Positions 1-7,026 of a stretch of DNA of 8,053 nucleotides are shown here, piece after piece. The translations under genes were made by a program, and so were the position numbers. The stretch's first letter is position 1. Every line of letters starts with the position of its first letter. The DNA is taken from positions 1-8,053 of the forward strand of contig JAKLHH010000306.1 in the NCBI GenBank assembly GCA_022710245.1. The letters are read 5' to 3'. The stretch comes from Myxococcota bacterium (GTDB taxonomy: Bacteria > Myxococcota > Polyangia > GCA-2747355 > JAKLHH01). The notes beneath the pieces were generated by a model, which was given only the letters and a program-made list of their open reading frames with translations, made no database searches and was not told the origin of the DNA.

Positions 1-831
1 GTGCAGGGCGATGCCCAGATCGGCATGGCGCTGACGCCCCGAGCGGCCCGGAACCTCGAGCGGCACCGGGACATCGCGCTCCTCCGCTCCGCGCAGTTCA
101 TGAGCGTGTTCCTCTCCTTCAACACCGAGAAGCCCTACCTGAGAGACCCTGCCATCCGCAGGGCGCTGGCCCAGGCGGTGGACCGCGACGCCTTCGTCGC
201 CGGGCTCTACGACGACAGCGCGACGCCCGCCACCGGCTCGGTGCCGCCGACCCTCCGTCACCACCGGCAGCCGGGCAGCCCCATCCGGTTCGACCCCGAC
301 GAGGCCAGGCGCGTGCTGGCGAAGGCCCCCGTCGCTGCCCAGACGCTGGAGATGTACCTGTGGCGAGACCCGCGGCCGTACCTGCCTGACCCTGCGCTCG
401 CCGGGCAGCTCCTCGCCCGATCGTTTCGCGCCGTCGGGATCAAGGTCTCTGCCCACTTCGTCTCCTTCGACGAGCTGAACGACAGGATCTGCAAGCAGGG
501 CCTGCACGACATGGTGGTCTTCGGCTGGTCCCCGAGCTACCCGGACCCCGAGAACATCTACTGGCTGCTGACCCCCGAGGGGCTCTCCTGCGCCCGCTAC
601 GCCGATCCGGCCTTCCGGGACCTCTTCCGCCGCGTGTCCTCCGAGCTGGACCTGGCGAAGCGCGACAGCCTCTTCGCCCAGATCGAGGCGCTGATCGCGG
701 TCAGCAGGCCGTGGCTGCCCCTGGCCAACGTGGCGGACCACATCGCCGTCCGCAGCGAGGTCAGGGGCTATCGCTACGGCTTCTCGTTCATCAACCTGCT
801 CTGGCTGAAGAACGCCACCCTGCAGCGCTGA
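1..831 (+). CDS. ABC transporter solute-binding protein, family 5 (peptide type), C-terminal part
   Basis: This is the C-terminal half of an extracytoplasmic binding protein that would deliver oligopeptides or a similar solute to an ABC permease. The visible 276 residues contain the family-5 hallmark 'FNTEKPYLRDPAIRRALAQA' (about residues 40-59, followed by VDR), the usual 'FNT..P..D..VR.A...A.DR' block. Near residues 175-188 is 'GWSPSYPDPENIYW', matching the conserved 'W..DY.DP.N' region. Family members are usually 500-600 aa, so about half is missing; the GTG at base 1 is only where the window begins, not the true start, and the signal peptide would lie upstream. The gene ends in TGA at 829-831, and that stop is part of a 16-bp tandem repeat. 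No permease or ATPase gene is visible here, so the substrate cannot be narrowed. The family call is firm; the substrate is unknown. Confidence 0.88.
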   Translation: MQGDAQIGMALTPRAARNLERHRDIALLRSAQFMSVFLSFNTEKPYLRDPAIRRALAQAVDRDAFVAGLYDDSATPATGSVPPTLRHHRQPGSPIRFDPDEARRVLAKAPVAAQTLEMYLWRDPRPYLPDPALAGQLLARSFRAVGIKVSAHFVSFDELNDRICKQGLHDMVVFGWSPSYPDPENIYWLLTPEGLSCARYADPAFRDLFRRVSSELDLAKRDSLFAQIEALIAVSRPWLPLANVADHIAVRSEVRGYRYGFSFINLLWLKNATLQR

Positions 832-877
832 GCTCGTCCGGCGCCGAGCTCGTCCGGCGCCGTCGAGCTCGTCCGGC
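830..877. repeat. 16-bp tandem repeat in the convergent gap
   Basis: The 16-mer gagctcgtccggcgcc occurs at 830-845 and again, perfectly, at 846-861. After three bases (gtc), its first 13 bases recur at 865-877. The first unit starts inside the TGA stop of the binding-protein gene. Two self-complementary hexamers (ggcgcc at 840-845 and 856-861) can pair across a 10-base loop, so a bidirectional hairpin between the two convergent genes is possible. No T-tract follows, so calling it an intrinsic terminator would be weak. Confidence 0.8.
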
Positions 878-881
878 AGGG

Positions 882-1550
882 TCAGAGCAGCGAGAGGAGG
901 CCGCGGAGGTCGCCGGTGACGACCCGGTGCGCCGCGGCGGTCACCGACGGGTGCTTCGGCTCGAACGCGATCGCCAGCCCGGCGAGCGCCATCACCTGCA
1001 GGTCGTTGACGTTGTCCCCGACGAAGACCGTCGCCGCGAGCGGCACCCCCATCCGCTCGGCGATGGCGGCGAGCGCGTGGGCCTTCCCCTCCATGTCGTA
1101 GGGCGTCGCCTCCCAGCCCGCGATGAGCCCGCCGTCGTCGAACCAGATGCGGTTCGTGAAGACCTCCTCGAAGGGGTGCTCGGGGAAGAGCAGCTCCAGC
1201 GTCAGGTCGAGGGTGCCGCTGATCACCGCCAGGCGGTAGCCGCGCGCCCGCAGCGTGTCCACCGCCTCGCGCGCGCCGGGCACCAGGCGGAGGTGCGCGC
1301 AGATCACCTCGCTGATCTGCGCGCGGGTCGCCGCCGCCGCCACCCACTGCCGCACGTCGAGGTCGACCCACTCCGCGTAGGTGATCTCCTGCCGCAGGTA
1401 GGCCTGGAAGCGCGAGACGTTCAGCGTCTCGTCACCGCCGAAGCGCGCGTTGAGGAGCTGCCAGACCACCTTGCGGTCGGCGCTGTCGACCAGGGTGCCG
1501 TCGACGTCGAAGGCGATCAGCTGGTAGCGGCCTGGCGCCGCCTGGCTCAC
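882..1550 (-). CDS. HAD-superfamily phosphatase, SerB-like (HAD-IB type)
   Basis: This is a predicted cytosolic phosphomonoesterase of 222 aa. All four HAD motifs are present: motif I 'FDVDGTLVD' with nucleophile Asp15 and acid/base Asp17; motif II 'VISGT' with Ser111; motif III Lys156 (EGKAH); motif IV 'VGDNVNDL' with Asp179 and Asp183. The residues between motifs I and II form a helical cap, and the order fits phosphoserine-phosphatase-like HAD-IB enzymes, which are of this size. The substrate cannot be read from sequence; this is not necessarily true SerB, since many paralogues act on other phosphoesters. The start is GTG at 1550-1548, overlapping the TGA of the upstream lipoprotein gene as GTGA, which suggests translational coupling and one transcript. 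The chosen start places motif I about 15 residues in, as is normal. It converges on the binding-protein gene. Confidence 0.88.
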   Translation of the reverse strand: MSQAAPGRYQLIAFDVDGTLVDSADRKVVWQLLNARFGGDETLNVSRFQAYLRQEITYAEWVDLDVRQWVAAAATRAQISEVICAHLRLVPGAREAVDTLRARGYRLAVISGTLDLTLELLFPEHPFEEVFTNRIWFDDGGLIAGWEATPYDMEGKAHALAAIAERMGVPLAATVFVGDNVNDLQVMALAGLAIAFEPKHPSVTAAAHRVVTGDLRGLLSLL

Positions 1551-2548
1551 GGCTGGACCTTGTCGAGGACCACGTCCTGCACGTTGATCAGGCCGCCGTC
1601 GATGTGGAGCTGCTGCGGCTTCGCCTGCACGAGGTCGCCCTTGTCAGGCCCGGGCGCGAAGATGTTGTAGTTGCTGTTGTCGTCGAGCCAGACCTGGAGG
1701 TAGTAGCTCCCCGCCGGCACGCTGCCCAGGAAGTAGGTCTCCGAGGAGTAGGGCGAGGAGAGATCGGCGTTGCCCACCACCGTGGAGGTGACCAGGCCCG
1801 CGGGCGGCACCGCCGTGTGGATGGAGACGTAGAGCGCGCCCTTGCCGTCTCCGGAGGGGGTCACGCTGCTCGTCACCTTGCCCTTGAGCGCGCCGATGGT
1901 GGCCGCGTCGCCGACGCCGCCGTCGACCGGCGCCCCCTCCACCTTGTCGAGGACCAGGTCGACCTGCTGCGAGGCGCCGGTGATGGCCACGGTGAGCGGC
2001 TTGCTCATCCCCAGGTCTCCGGCGTCGGCGACCAGCAGGGGGAAGGGGGTGGCGTTGCCGTTGTCGTCGAGGAAGGCGATGATGTTGTAGTTGCCGGCCG
2101 GCGCCCCCCAGAGGTCGTAGCTGACCTGGCTCCCGGGCTGCGAGAGGTCGACGGTGAGGTTGGTGCCCGCCACCTGCAGCGGCAGCCCGATGATGTAGAC
2201 GCCGATGTAGAGGATCCCCTTGCCGTCGCCCATCGGCGCCACCGAGCGGGTCACCACGCCGTGGAGCGGCGCCTGCGAGACGTCGCCGGCGAGGTCCTTC
2301 GCCTTCGCGTCGGCCTTCGCGTCGACCACCTTCGCCTCGAGCCGCAGGTCACCCGGCTTGCTCTCTCCCTTGCCATCCGCGCCGGAGAGATCCGCGACGA
2401 GGTCGGCGGAGAGGTCAGCGGCCGCGTCGACCCCGCGGTCGACGAGCTTGCGGTCCACGCTCGCGTCCTTCGCCGGGCCCGAGTCGGAGCAGCCCAGCCC
2501 GAGCATCGAGGCCAGCAGCAGGGCCCAGGTCGCGCTTCTCGTTCGCAC
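1547..2548 (-). CDS. Lipoprotein with Asp/Ala/Lys-rich linker and two tandem ~110-aa domains
   Basis: This is a 333-aa protein predicted to be exported and lipid-anchored. A basic N-terminus (MRTRSATW), a hydrophobic stretch and 'LGLGC' place the lipidated Cys at residue 20; the lipobox is not perfect. Residues 21-90 are low-complexity and rich in Asp, Ala and Lys, a surface linker typical of myxobacterial lipoproteins. Two homologous domains follow, about residues 95-204 and 221-332. Each opens 'L.G.VT.SV.P.GDGKG.LY', has 'P AG.Y' and then '(F/W)LDDN.N' in its middle, and closes 'VLDKV'. The Asp/Asn cluster could bind a metal, but this is inference. The start is GTG, supported by GGAGG at 2560-2556 (minus strand) seven bases upstream; the ORF is first in a two-gene operon with the overlapping phosphatase gene. 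No function is recognised. An alternative view is a pair of transthyretin-like or Ig-like beta-sandwich domains. Confidence 0.85.
   Translation of the reverse strand: MRTRSATWALLLASMLGLGCSDSGPAKDASVDRKLVDRGVDAAADLSADLVADLSGADGKGESKPGDLRLEAKVVDAKADAKAKDLAGDVSQAPLHGVVTRSVAPMGDGKGILYIGVYIIGLPLQVAGTNLTVDLSQPGSQVSYDLWGAPAGNYNIIAFLDDNGNATPFPLLVADAGDLGMSKPLTVAITGASQQVDLVLDKVEGAPVDGGVGDAATIGALKGKVTSSVTPSGDGKGALYVSIHTAVPPAGLVTSTVVGNADLSSPYSSETYFLGSVPAGSYYLQVWLDDNSNYNIFAPGPDKGDLVQAKPQQLHIDGGLINVQDVVLDKVQP
1553..1888 (-). repeat. Second copy of the lipoprotein's internal domain repeat
   Basis: This codes for residues 221-332 of the lipoprotein and is the partner of 1937-2266 (residues 95-204). Shared landmarks are 'SV.P.GDGKG.LY' near the start, 'LDDN' in the middle and 'VLDKV' at the end, in the same order and at similar spacing. 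The copies are clearly diverged, so this is an old intragenic duplication and not a recent one. Confidence 0.75.
1937..2266 (-). repeat. First copy of the lipoprotein's internal domain repeat
   Basis: This codes for residues 95-204 of the lipoprotein, partner of 1553-1888. It begins with 'LHGVVTRSVAPMGDGKG' and contains 'FLDDNGN' where the second copy has 'WLDDNSN'. Confidence 0.75.
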
Positions 2549-2912
2549 GGTCGCACCTCCGTAGCGGTGACGGGCTGGACCTTAGCACAACGCCGCCCGC
2601 TTGGGAGCCGCGCGGACGCCGCCCCGACGCCGGCGAGGGCACTGGATCCCACTCGCGCGCTCGCGCCACGCCACGCTCCGGGTCGTCGCGCTCGCGCCGC
2701 GCCACGCTTCATGCCGTGGCTGGGTCGTCGCCCTCGCGCACGCTTCGGAGCGTCGCTTGGAGCCCGGTCTCGTCGGCGGAGATCTTCCGCCTGGACGGCC
2801 TTCCCTCCTCGATGGCACACTGAGCGGTCTGGATGAGCGGGGCGCGGGCACTGGCGCGGCGCGTCACAGCGCGCGCTCGACACCGCCTCGGGGAAGTGAT
2901 AGGCCACAAGCC
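2549..2912. other. Divergent intergenic region with imperfect GC-rich repeats
   Basis: This 364-bp spacer lies between the minus-strand lipoprotein operon and the plus-strand 430-aa gene and must hold promoters for both. I see no convincing -35/-10 pair. It contains imperfect repeats: 2659-2689 and 2690-2731 both begin gctcgcgcc, continue with gccacgct and end gggtcgtcgc, the second with an 11-base insertion that includes a small gccac/gtggc stem. A shorter relative (cctcgcgcacgctt...) follows at about 2732-2756. Open frames cross the region in several phases, but their translations are Arg/Ala/Pro/Ser-rich without family resemblance, so I treat it as non-coding. Confidence 0.6.
2556..2560 (-). 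promoter_or_regulatory. Ribosome binding site deciding the lipoprotein GTG start
   Basis: GGAGG on the minus strand lies seven bases before GTG at 2548-2546. It supports the GTG as the real start, which also gives the shortest sensible signal peptide. Confidence 0.7.
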
Positions 2913-4205
2913 ATGCTGTACCTGGAGAGCTTCGTCCACCGCGTCCGTCTGGCCGAGATCGTCTCGCGCTGGATGGTCAACCAGCCGAAGCCCGCCGACG
3001 TGCAGCAGCTCAAGATCATCGTCAACTTCAACTCGTACATCGCGCGGATCTGGGTGGATCAGCTCGCGCGAGAGATCCTCCGCGGCCTCTACGGCAAGGA
3101 GCCGCACAACTTCATCGCCAAGACGAAGGGCCAGCTGAAGGACTTCGTCGCCAACCACCTGACCTACACCAACCCTCGCATCGAGGAGATGGTGGCGCGC
3201 TACCGGCGCTTCCCCGAGGACTTCTACCGGGAGACGCCGTTCGACGGCCGCGTCTACTACAACCTCGAGAACGGCGAGCCGATCTTCGTCGGCACCACGC
3301 GGATCAAGCGCTTCCGCCGCATCGCGGAGAAGGGGAGCCGGCGGATCGTCGACTTCATCTTCGACCGCATCCGCGCCAACGCCGACCTCCTCGCCGAGGA
3401 GCGCGCCCGGCGCCTCGGCATCCCCAAGGCCCAGCTGATCACCTCCCAGGACGAGATGATCGAGGAGTTCCGCCACGCCGAGCGGCGCCTGGTGAAGAGC
3501 ATCAAGCAGGGCACCATCCAGTCGGAGCTGCCCATCCTCTCCATCCCCGACGTGGTCGGCATCAAGCTGATCACCGAGGAGGACCAGTACGACCGGCTGC
3601 TGAACGTCCTCGCCGGGAGCCCCTCCTGCCGGCTCCTCGAGCAGGAGCAGCACTCGGGGAACTACAACGCGATCAACCTGCGCATGGCGCACATGATCCC
3701 GCGCAGCCTCCTCGCCTCGCGGCCGCCCTCGGGCGAGCACCTGCGCATCCTGGCGGCTCGCGGCTTCGACCCCTCGCGCGTCGCCGAGCAGTACACCGAG
3801 TTCCTCGACGGCGCCGAGGACCACGTCCTGCTCGAGATCATCGTCTCCACCTACCAGGACTTCATGGAGTCCGAGGTGGGCCGCTCGATGCACGAGGAGC
3901 GCGTCCTCGCGCAGCGCTCGAACAGCGAGTACAAGTCGTCGATCTCGCAGAACGTCCGCTACCTGATGGACTACATGCTCGCGCTCTGCCTGACCCCGGG
4001 GCAGGAGCAGGTGATGGACGTGCCGATCAAGCTCTGGGTGAAGTACATGCCCGACACGATGGACCGCATCAGCCGCGGGCTCTTCGGCGCGCCGACCGAC
4101 TCCTCCTTCGAGGGGGCGACCGAGCCGATCACCGCGCGCTCCGCCGAGGCGCGCGCCGCCGAGGCGCAGTCGCACTTCGTCGAGAGCGTCCCCACCCCGC
4201 ACTGA
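2913..4205 (+). CDS. Conserved-looking 430-aa protein, distant RelA/SpoT-like motifs, function unknown
   Basis: This is a soluble protein with no signal peptide or membrane segment. Function is not recognised. Three spaced segments faintly resemble the (p)ppGpp-synthetase nucleotidyltransferase fold: 'IPDVVGIKLIT' (211-221; compare 'D..G.RI'), 'NYNAINL' (250-256; compare 'GY.SIH') and 'LLEIIVSTYQDFMESEVG' followed by 'MHEER' (306-330; compare 'EIQIRT...M..E...H'). I recall an uncharacterised deltaproteobacterial family of similar size, possibly TIGR04552, but cannot confirm it. The C-terminal 30 residues are Ala/Glu-rich and probably disordered. ATG at 2913 was chosen because upstream in-frame codons (from 2601) read as low-quality Arg/Pro-rich sequence; the Shine-Dalgarno is weak (AGG at 2901-2903). 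The HAD-IIA gene starts 17 bp after its stop, so co-transcription is likely. That it is a real gene is nearly certain; the synthetase resemblance is tentative. Confidence 0.85.
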   Translation: MLYLESFVHRVRLAEIVSRWMVNQPKPADVQQLKIIVNFNSYIARIWVDQLAREILRGLYGKEPHNFIAKTKGQLKDFVANHLTYTNPRIEEMVARYRRFPEDFYRETPFDGRVYYNLENGEPIFVGTTRIKRFRRIAEKGSRRIVDFIFDRIRANADLLAEERARRLGIPKAQLITSQDEMIEEFRHAERRLVKSIKQGTIQSELPILSIPDVVGIKLITEEDQYDRLLNVLAGSPSCRLLEQEQHSGNYNAINLRMAHMIPRSLLASRPPSGEHLRILAARGFDPSRVAEQYTEFLDGAEDHVLLEIIVSTYQDFMESEVGRSMHEERVLAQRSNSEYKSSISQNVRYLMDYMLALCLTPGQEQVMDVPIKLWVKYMPDTMDRISRGLFGAPTDSSFEGATEPITARSAEARAAEAQSHFVESVPTPH

Positions 4206-4222
4206 CCAGGCCCTTCCCCGCG

Positions 4223-5020
4223 ATGGCGCACCGCCCGCTCTCCGAGCTCGACGCCTTCCTGCTGGACATGGACGGCACCCTCTACGTCGACGAGCGGCTG
4301 CTGCCGCAGGCGGCGGCGCTGGTGGCGCTGCTCGAGGCGCGGGGTCTCCGCCACCTCTTCCTCACCAACAACTCCTCGGCGCGCGCCGAGGACTACCGGG
4401 CGCGGCTCGAGCGGCTCGGGATCCCGGCGCGGCGCGAGCAGATCCTCACCTCGGGCGAGGCGACCATCAGCTACCTCCTCCGGGAGACGACGCACCGGCG
4501 CGTCTACCTGCTGGGCACGCCGGCGCTGCAGGCGGAGTTCCGCGAGGCCGGCCTCACCCTCGACGACCACGACCCGGAGTGCGTGGTGCTCGGCTTCGAC
4601 AAGACGCTGACCTACGACCGGCTCGCGCGCGCCTGCCTGCTCCTCGCCGGCGGGCTCCCCTACGTCGCGACCCACCCGGACTACACCTGCATCACGCGCG
4701 AGGGGCTGATCCCCGACACGGGCGCGTTCATCGTCGGCATCGAGAAGGTGTGCGGGCGGCTGCCGAAGGTGATCGGCAAGCCCGAGCCGGAGATGGTGGC
4801 CGCCGCGCTCGAGCGGCTCGGCGCGAGGGCGGAGCGGACCGCGATGGTCGGCGACCAGCGCGACACCGACATGACCATGGCGCAGCGCGCGGGGCTCTTC
4901 GGGATCCTGGTGCTCTCCGGCGAGACGTCGCGCGCGCGGCTCGAGGCGCAGCGCGAGGTGCAGCCGGGGCTGGTCGTCGAGGACGTGGGGGAGCTCTACG
5001 CGCGGCTCACCGCGGCGTAG
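4223..5020 (+). CDS. HAD-IIA hydrolase (NagD / phosphoglycolate phosphatase type)
   Basis: This is a predicted cytosolic sugar- or small-metabolite phosphatase of 265 aa, the usual length for the subfamily. Motif I is 'LLDMDGTLYVDE' with Asp15 as nucleophile and Asp17. Motif II is 'LFLTNNSS' (Thr48), with the NNS signature of class-IIA enzymes. Motif III is 'IGKPEPEM' with Lys186, and motif IV is 'MVGDQRDTDM' with Asp211 and Asp216. The large C2 cap lies between motifs II and III and includes 'YVATHPD'. All catalytic residues are present, so it should be active; the substrate (for example phosphoglycolate, nucleotide or 4-nitrophenyl phosphate) is not readable. It starts 17 bp behind the 430-aa gene, with little Shine-Dalgarno, and probably depends on the same transcript. 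Its last ~60 codons, including motif IV, recur twice in decayed form downstream at 7027-7203 and 7750-7941. Confidence 0.92.
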   Translation: MAHRPLSELDAFLLDMDGTLYVDERLLPQAAALVALLEARGLRHLFLTNNSSARAEDYRARLERLGIPARREQILTSGEATISYLLRETTHRRVYLLGTPALQAEFREAGLTLDDHDPECVVLGFDKTLTYDRLARACLLLAGGLPYVATHPDYTCITREGLIPDTGAFIVGIEKVCGRLPKVIGKPEPEMVAAALERLGARAERTAMVGDQRDTDMTMAQRAGLFGILVLSGETSRARLEAQREVQPGLVVEDVGELYARLTAA

Positions 5021-5024
5021 CGGG

Positions 5025-5042
5025 GCTGGCCGCGGCGCCAGC
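5025..5042 (+). other. GC stem-loop between the HAD-IIA and WGR genes
   Basis: gctggc (5025-5030) and gccagc (5037-5042) form a perfect 6-bp stem around a 6-base loop, just after the HAD-IIA stop. No T-run follows, so it may only slow transcription or protect the upstream mRNA. It could also be chance in GC-rich DNA. Confidence 0.3.
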
Positions 5043-5074
5043 GTCAGGTCTCACCTTCCTCTCCGGAGCTGGCC

Positions 5075-6877
5075 ATGCGCATCCTGGAGCTGAGAGAGGG
5101 CAGCGGCATCAAGTACTGGCAGGTGCACGTCGACGGCACGGTCTGCCGCATCGAGTTCGGGCTCCGCGGGGCGCCCCCGCGGAGCGAGTCCAAGTTCTAT
5201 GGCAGCACCGCTCAGGCCGAGTCCGCCGTCGAGGCGCTGATCGCCAGGCAGCTTCGCCTCGGTTACCTCGAGGTGGCCACGCCCAGCGACGCGGGCAGCG
5301 CGCCCGACGAGGTCGACGCGCTCCTCGACCAGCTCGCCGAGCTGACCGGCCGCGAGGTCGCGCGGGTGGCGACGCGCCTCTCGAGGCTGGGTGCGTCGGA
5401 CCGCGTGACCGCGCTGCTCACGGACGACGGGGTGCCACCCGCCGCCCGGGTCGGCGCGCTCAAGGTCCTCGCCGAGACGCGGGCGACGGCGTCGGGAGCC
5501 GCCATCGCTCCGCTCCTCGAGCACGGCGACGCGGAGCTGCGGAGAGCAGCCGCCTGGGCGCTCGGAGAGCTGCGAGCGCTGGAGTGCGCCGCAGCGCTGC
5601 GAGCAGCCGCGAGCGATCGCGCCCCCGCGGTGCGACGGGAGGCTCGGCAGGCGCTCGACCGCCTCCGTCTGCCGCTGCTGGAGGAGGCGCAGGCGAGGCG
5701 TGACCAGGAGCTCCGTCACTGCTGCAGCGGCCGCGTCGCGCCAGAGGAGCAGGCCCGCCGGATCCGCGAGCTCTGCGCCGGCGGTGCCCAGGTCAACGCC
5801 GTGGACGACCACGGGGTGAGCCCGCTCCTCCTGGCAGCCGAGAGCGGTCCGCTCGACGCGGTCGAGGCGTTGCTCGCGCTCGGCGCGCGGCTGGACGCGG
5901 TGGATGACGACGGGCGCACCGCGCTCCACCACGCGTGCGCGGGCTTCGACCCGACGCGGTCCTCGGCGTCACTCGGCCTCGCCGCCGCGGAGCTGGAGGT
6001 GCTGCGCGACGAGTGGCTGGGCGAGCGCCGGGCGATGGTCGACCGGCTGCTGCAGCTCGGGCTCGCTCCCGACGCGCGGGCGCAGGGGGGCGTGACGCCG
6101 CTGCACCTCGCCGCCGCTGGCCTCGACGCGCGGGGCTGCGAGCGACTGCTGGCGGCGGGCGCTGCGCTCGAGGCGCCGAGCCACAACGGGACGCCGCTCG
6201 CGTGGGCGGCGCTGCGCGACAACCGCAGCGCGGCCGAGCTCCTGCTGGAGCGCGGCGCGGTGGTGACGAGCGAGCTGGTGGAGAGCGCCAGAGAGCACGA
6301 GCACTACGCGCTGGCGGCCCGCCTCGAGCGAGCGCTCGGAGGCGCCCGCGAAGCCAGCCAGGACGGCGACTCGCTGCAGGCGCTGCGTCGGCTCGCGCGC
6401 GCGCTGGGGGGCAAGGGCGCCAGCTCCGCCGTCGAGAGCGGCGACCGCGACCACTACCTGGAGATCGGCAATGACGTCGACGACCTCTCCAGCGAGTACT
6501 GGTGCGGGCACTACCGGGAGAAGCTCGAGGAGGCGATCGCAGCGCTCGACGATGCGGCGCGGCGCTCGCTCCCGGCCGACGACGAGCTGCTCGGCCAGCT
6601 CGAGGACGAGTACCACGCGGGCTGGGCCGAGGAGCTCCCGCCGGCGAGGTCGAGCGAGCCCGTGCTGAGCCAGCCCCGACGCTTCGAGCTGGTCGAGGGC
6701 ACCTCGAGCAAGTTCTGGGAGATCACGAGGCAGGGGGGCGTGCTGCTCACGCGCTTCGGCCGCCTCGGCTCCAAGGGCCAGACCAGACGCAAGGAGCTCG
6801 CCTCGGAGGAGCAGGCGCGCCGGGAGCTCGAGAAGCTCGTCGCCGAGAAGCTGAGGAAGGGCTACCAGGAGCGGTAG
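5075..6877 (+). CDS. WGR / HEAT / ankyrin / WGR multidomain protein
   Basis: This is a 600-aa soluble protein. Residues 1-68 are a WGR-like domain ('KYWQVHV', 'IEFGLRG', then a helix 'AESAVEALIARQLRLGY'). Residues about 80-200 are short HEAT-like helices ('AARVGALKVLAE', 'AELRRAAAWALGEL', 'PAVRREARQALDRL'). Residues about 237-397 hold four ankyrin repeats ('DDHGVSPLLLAAESG', 'DDDGRTALHHACAG', 'QGGVTPLHLAAAG', 'HNGTPLAWAAL'); the second carries an extra loop (292-318). Residues 400-535 are unassigned, acidic, with 'YLEIGNDVDDLSSEYW'. Residues 536-600 are a clear WGR domain ('SKFWEI', 'TRFGRLGSKGQ', ending 'LVAEKLRKGY'). WGR domains are known from PARPs and MolR-like bacterial proteins; DNA or partner binding is plausible, but no catalytic domain is visible. 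The start is ATG with GGAG at 5065-5068, six bases upstream. It may be expressed with the HAD-IIA gene, 54 bp away. Confidence 0.9.
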   Translation: MRILELREGSGIKYWQVHVDGTVCRIEFGLRGAPPRSESKFYGSTAQAESAVEALIARQLRLGYLEVATPSDAGSAPDEVDALLDQLAELTGREVARVATRLSRLGASDRVTALLTDDGVPPAARVGALKVLAETRATASGAAIAPLLEHGDAELRRAAAWALGELRALECAAALRAAASDRAPAVRREARQALDRLRLPLLEEAQARRDQELRHCCSGRVAPEEQARRIRELCAGGAQVNAVDDHGVSPLLLAAESGPLDAVEALLALGARLDAVDDDGRTALHHACAGFDPTRSSASLGLAAAELEVLRDEWLGERRAMVDRLLQLGLAPDARAQGGVTPLHLAAAGLDARGCERLLAAGAALEAPSHNGTPLAWAALRDNRSAAELLLERGAVVTSELVESAREHEHYALAARLERALGGAREASQDGDSLQALRRLARALGGKGASSAVESGDRDHYLEIGNDVDDLSSEYWCGHYREKLEEAIAALDDAARRSLPADDELLGQLEDEYHAGWAEELPPARSSEPVLSQPRRFELVEGTSSKFWEITRQGGVLLTRFGRLGSKGQTRRKELASEEQARRELEKLVAEKLRKGYQER

Positions 6878-6950
6878 CGCGCGTGAGCTTGTTAGGTACT
6901 GACTCGTCCCCAGGATGGCGCGAGTGCCCGCGCTCCGGGCCTGGCGCGGC

Positions 6951-7025
6951 TCAGCGCACGACGTCGAGGCGCGTGTAGAGTCCGTGCGCGCCGGCCTCGG
7001 CCGAGAGCTGGTACTTGTTGCGGCC
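6951..7025 (-). pseudogene. C-terminal fragment of a minus-strand gene, truncated at the start of HAD-tail copy 1
   Basis: Read on the minus strand, 24 codons ending in TGA (6953-6951) begin 'GRNKYQLSAEAG' and end 'GLYTRLDVVR'. Codon choice is strongly GC3-biased and the residues look like a real protein terminus. The frame upstream of it runs straight into the antisense of the HAD-tail copy starting at about 7027, so the rest of the gene is gone. 'GRNKY' and the ending 'DVVR' recall 'GRQRY' and 'DVIRVR' at the end of the lipoprotein remnant at 7216-7628, so it may be a lost paralogue; that link is weak. Confidence 0.4.
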
Positions 7026-7026
7026 C

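Noticed and set aside
1..3. GTG at base 1 as the true start of the binding protein
   Set aside because: It would leave a protein of half length without signal peptide or N-terminal lobe; the gene is simply cut by the window.
2601..2912. Upstream in-frame extension of the 430-aa gene (to 534 aa)
   Set aside because: The extra 104 residues are Arg/Ala/Pro-rich, cover the imperfect repeats and lack any domain look; the protein-like sequence begins sharply at ATG 2913.
2709..4202. Long minus-strand open frame opposite the 430-aa gene (497 codons)
   Set aside because: It is the antisense shadow of a GC3-rich gene; its translation is monotonous Val/Leu/Asp/Arg/Gly with no motifs.
4579..5703. Plus-strand open frame overlapping the HAD-IIA and WGR genes
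   Set aside because: It is out of phase with two genes with clear domains; the product is Arg/Ala/Gly-rich low-complexity sequence.
6951..7025. Minus-strand fragment as an inverted copy of the HAD tail ('GLYTRL' against 'ELYARL')
   Set aside because: Similarity is limited to about six residues and does not extend upstream; a separate gene end fits better.
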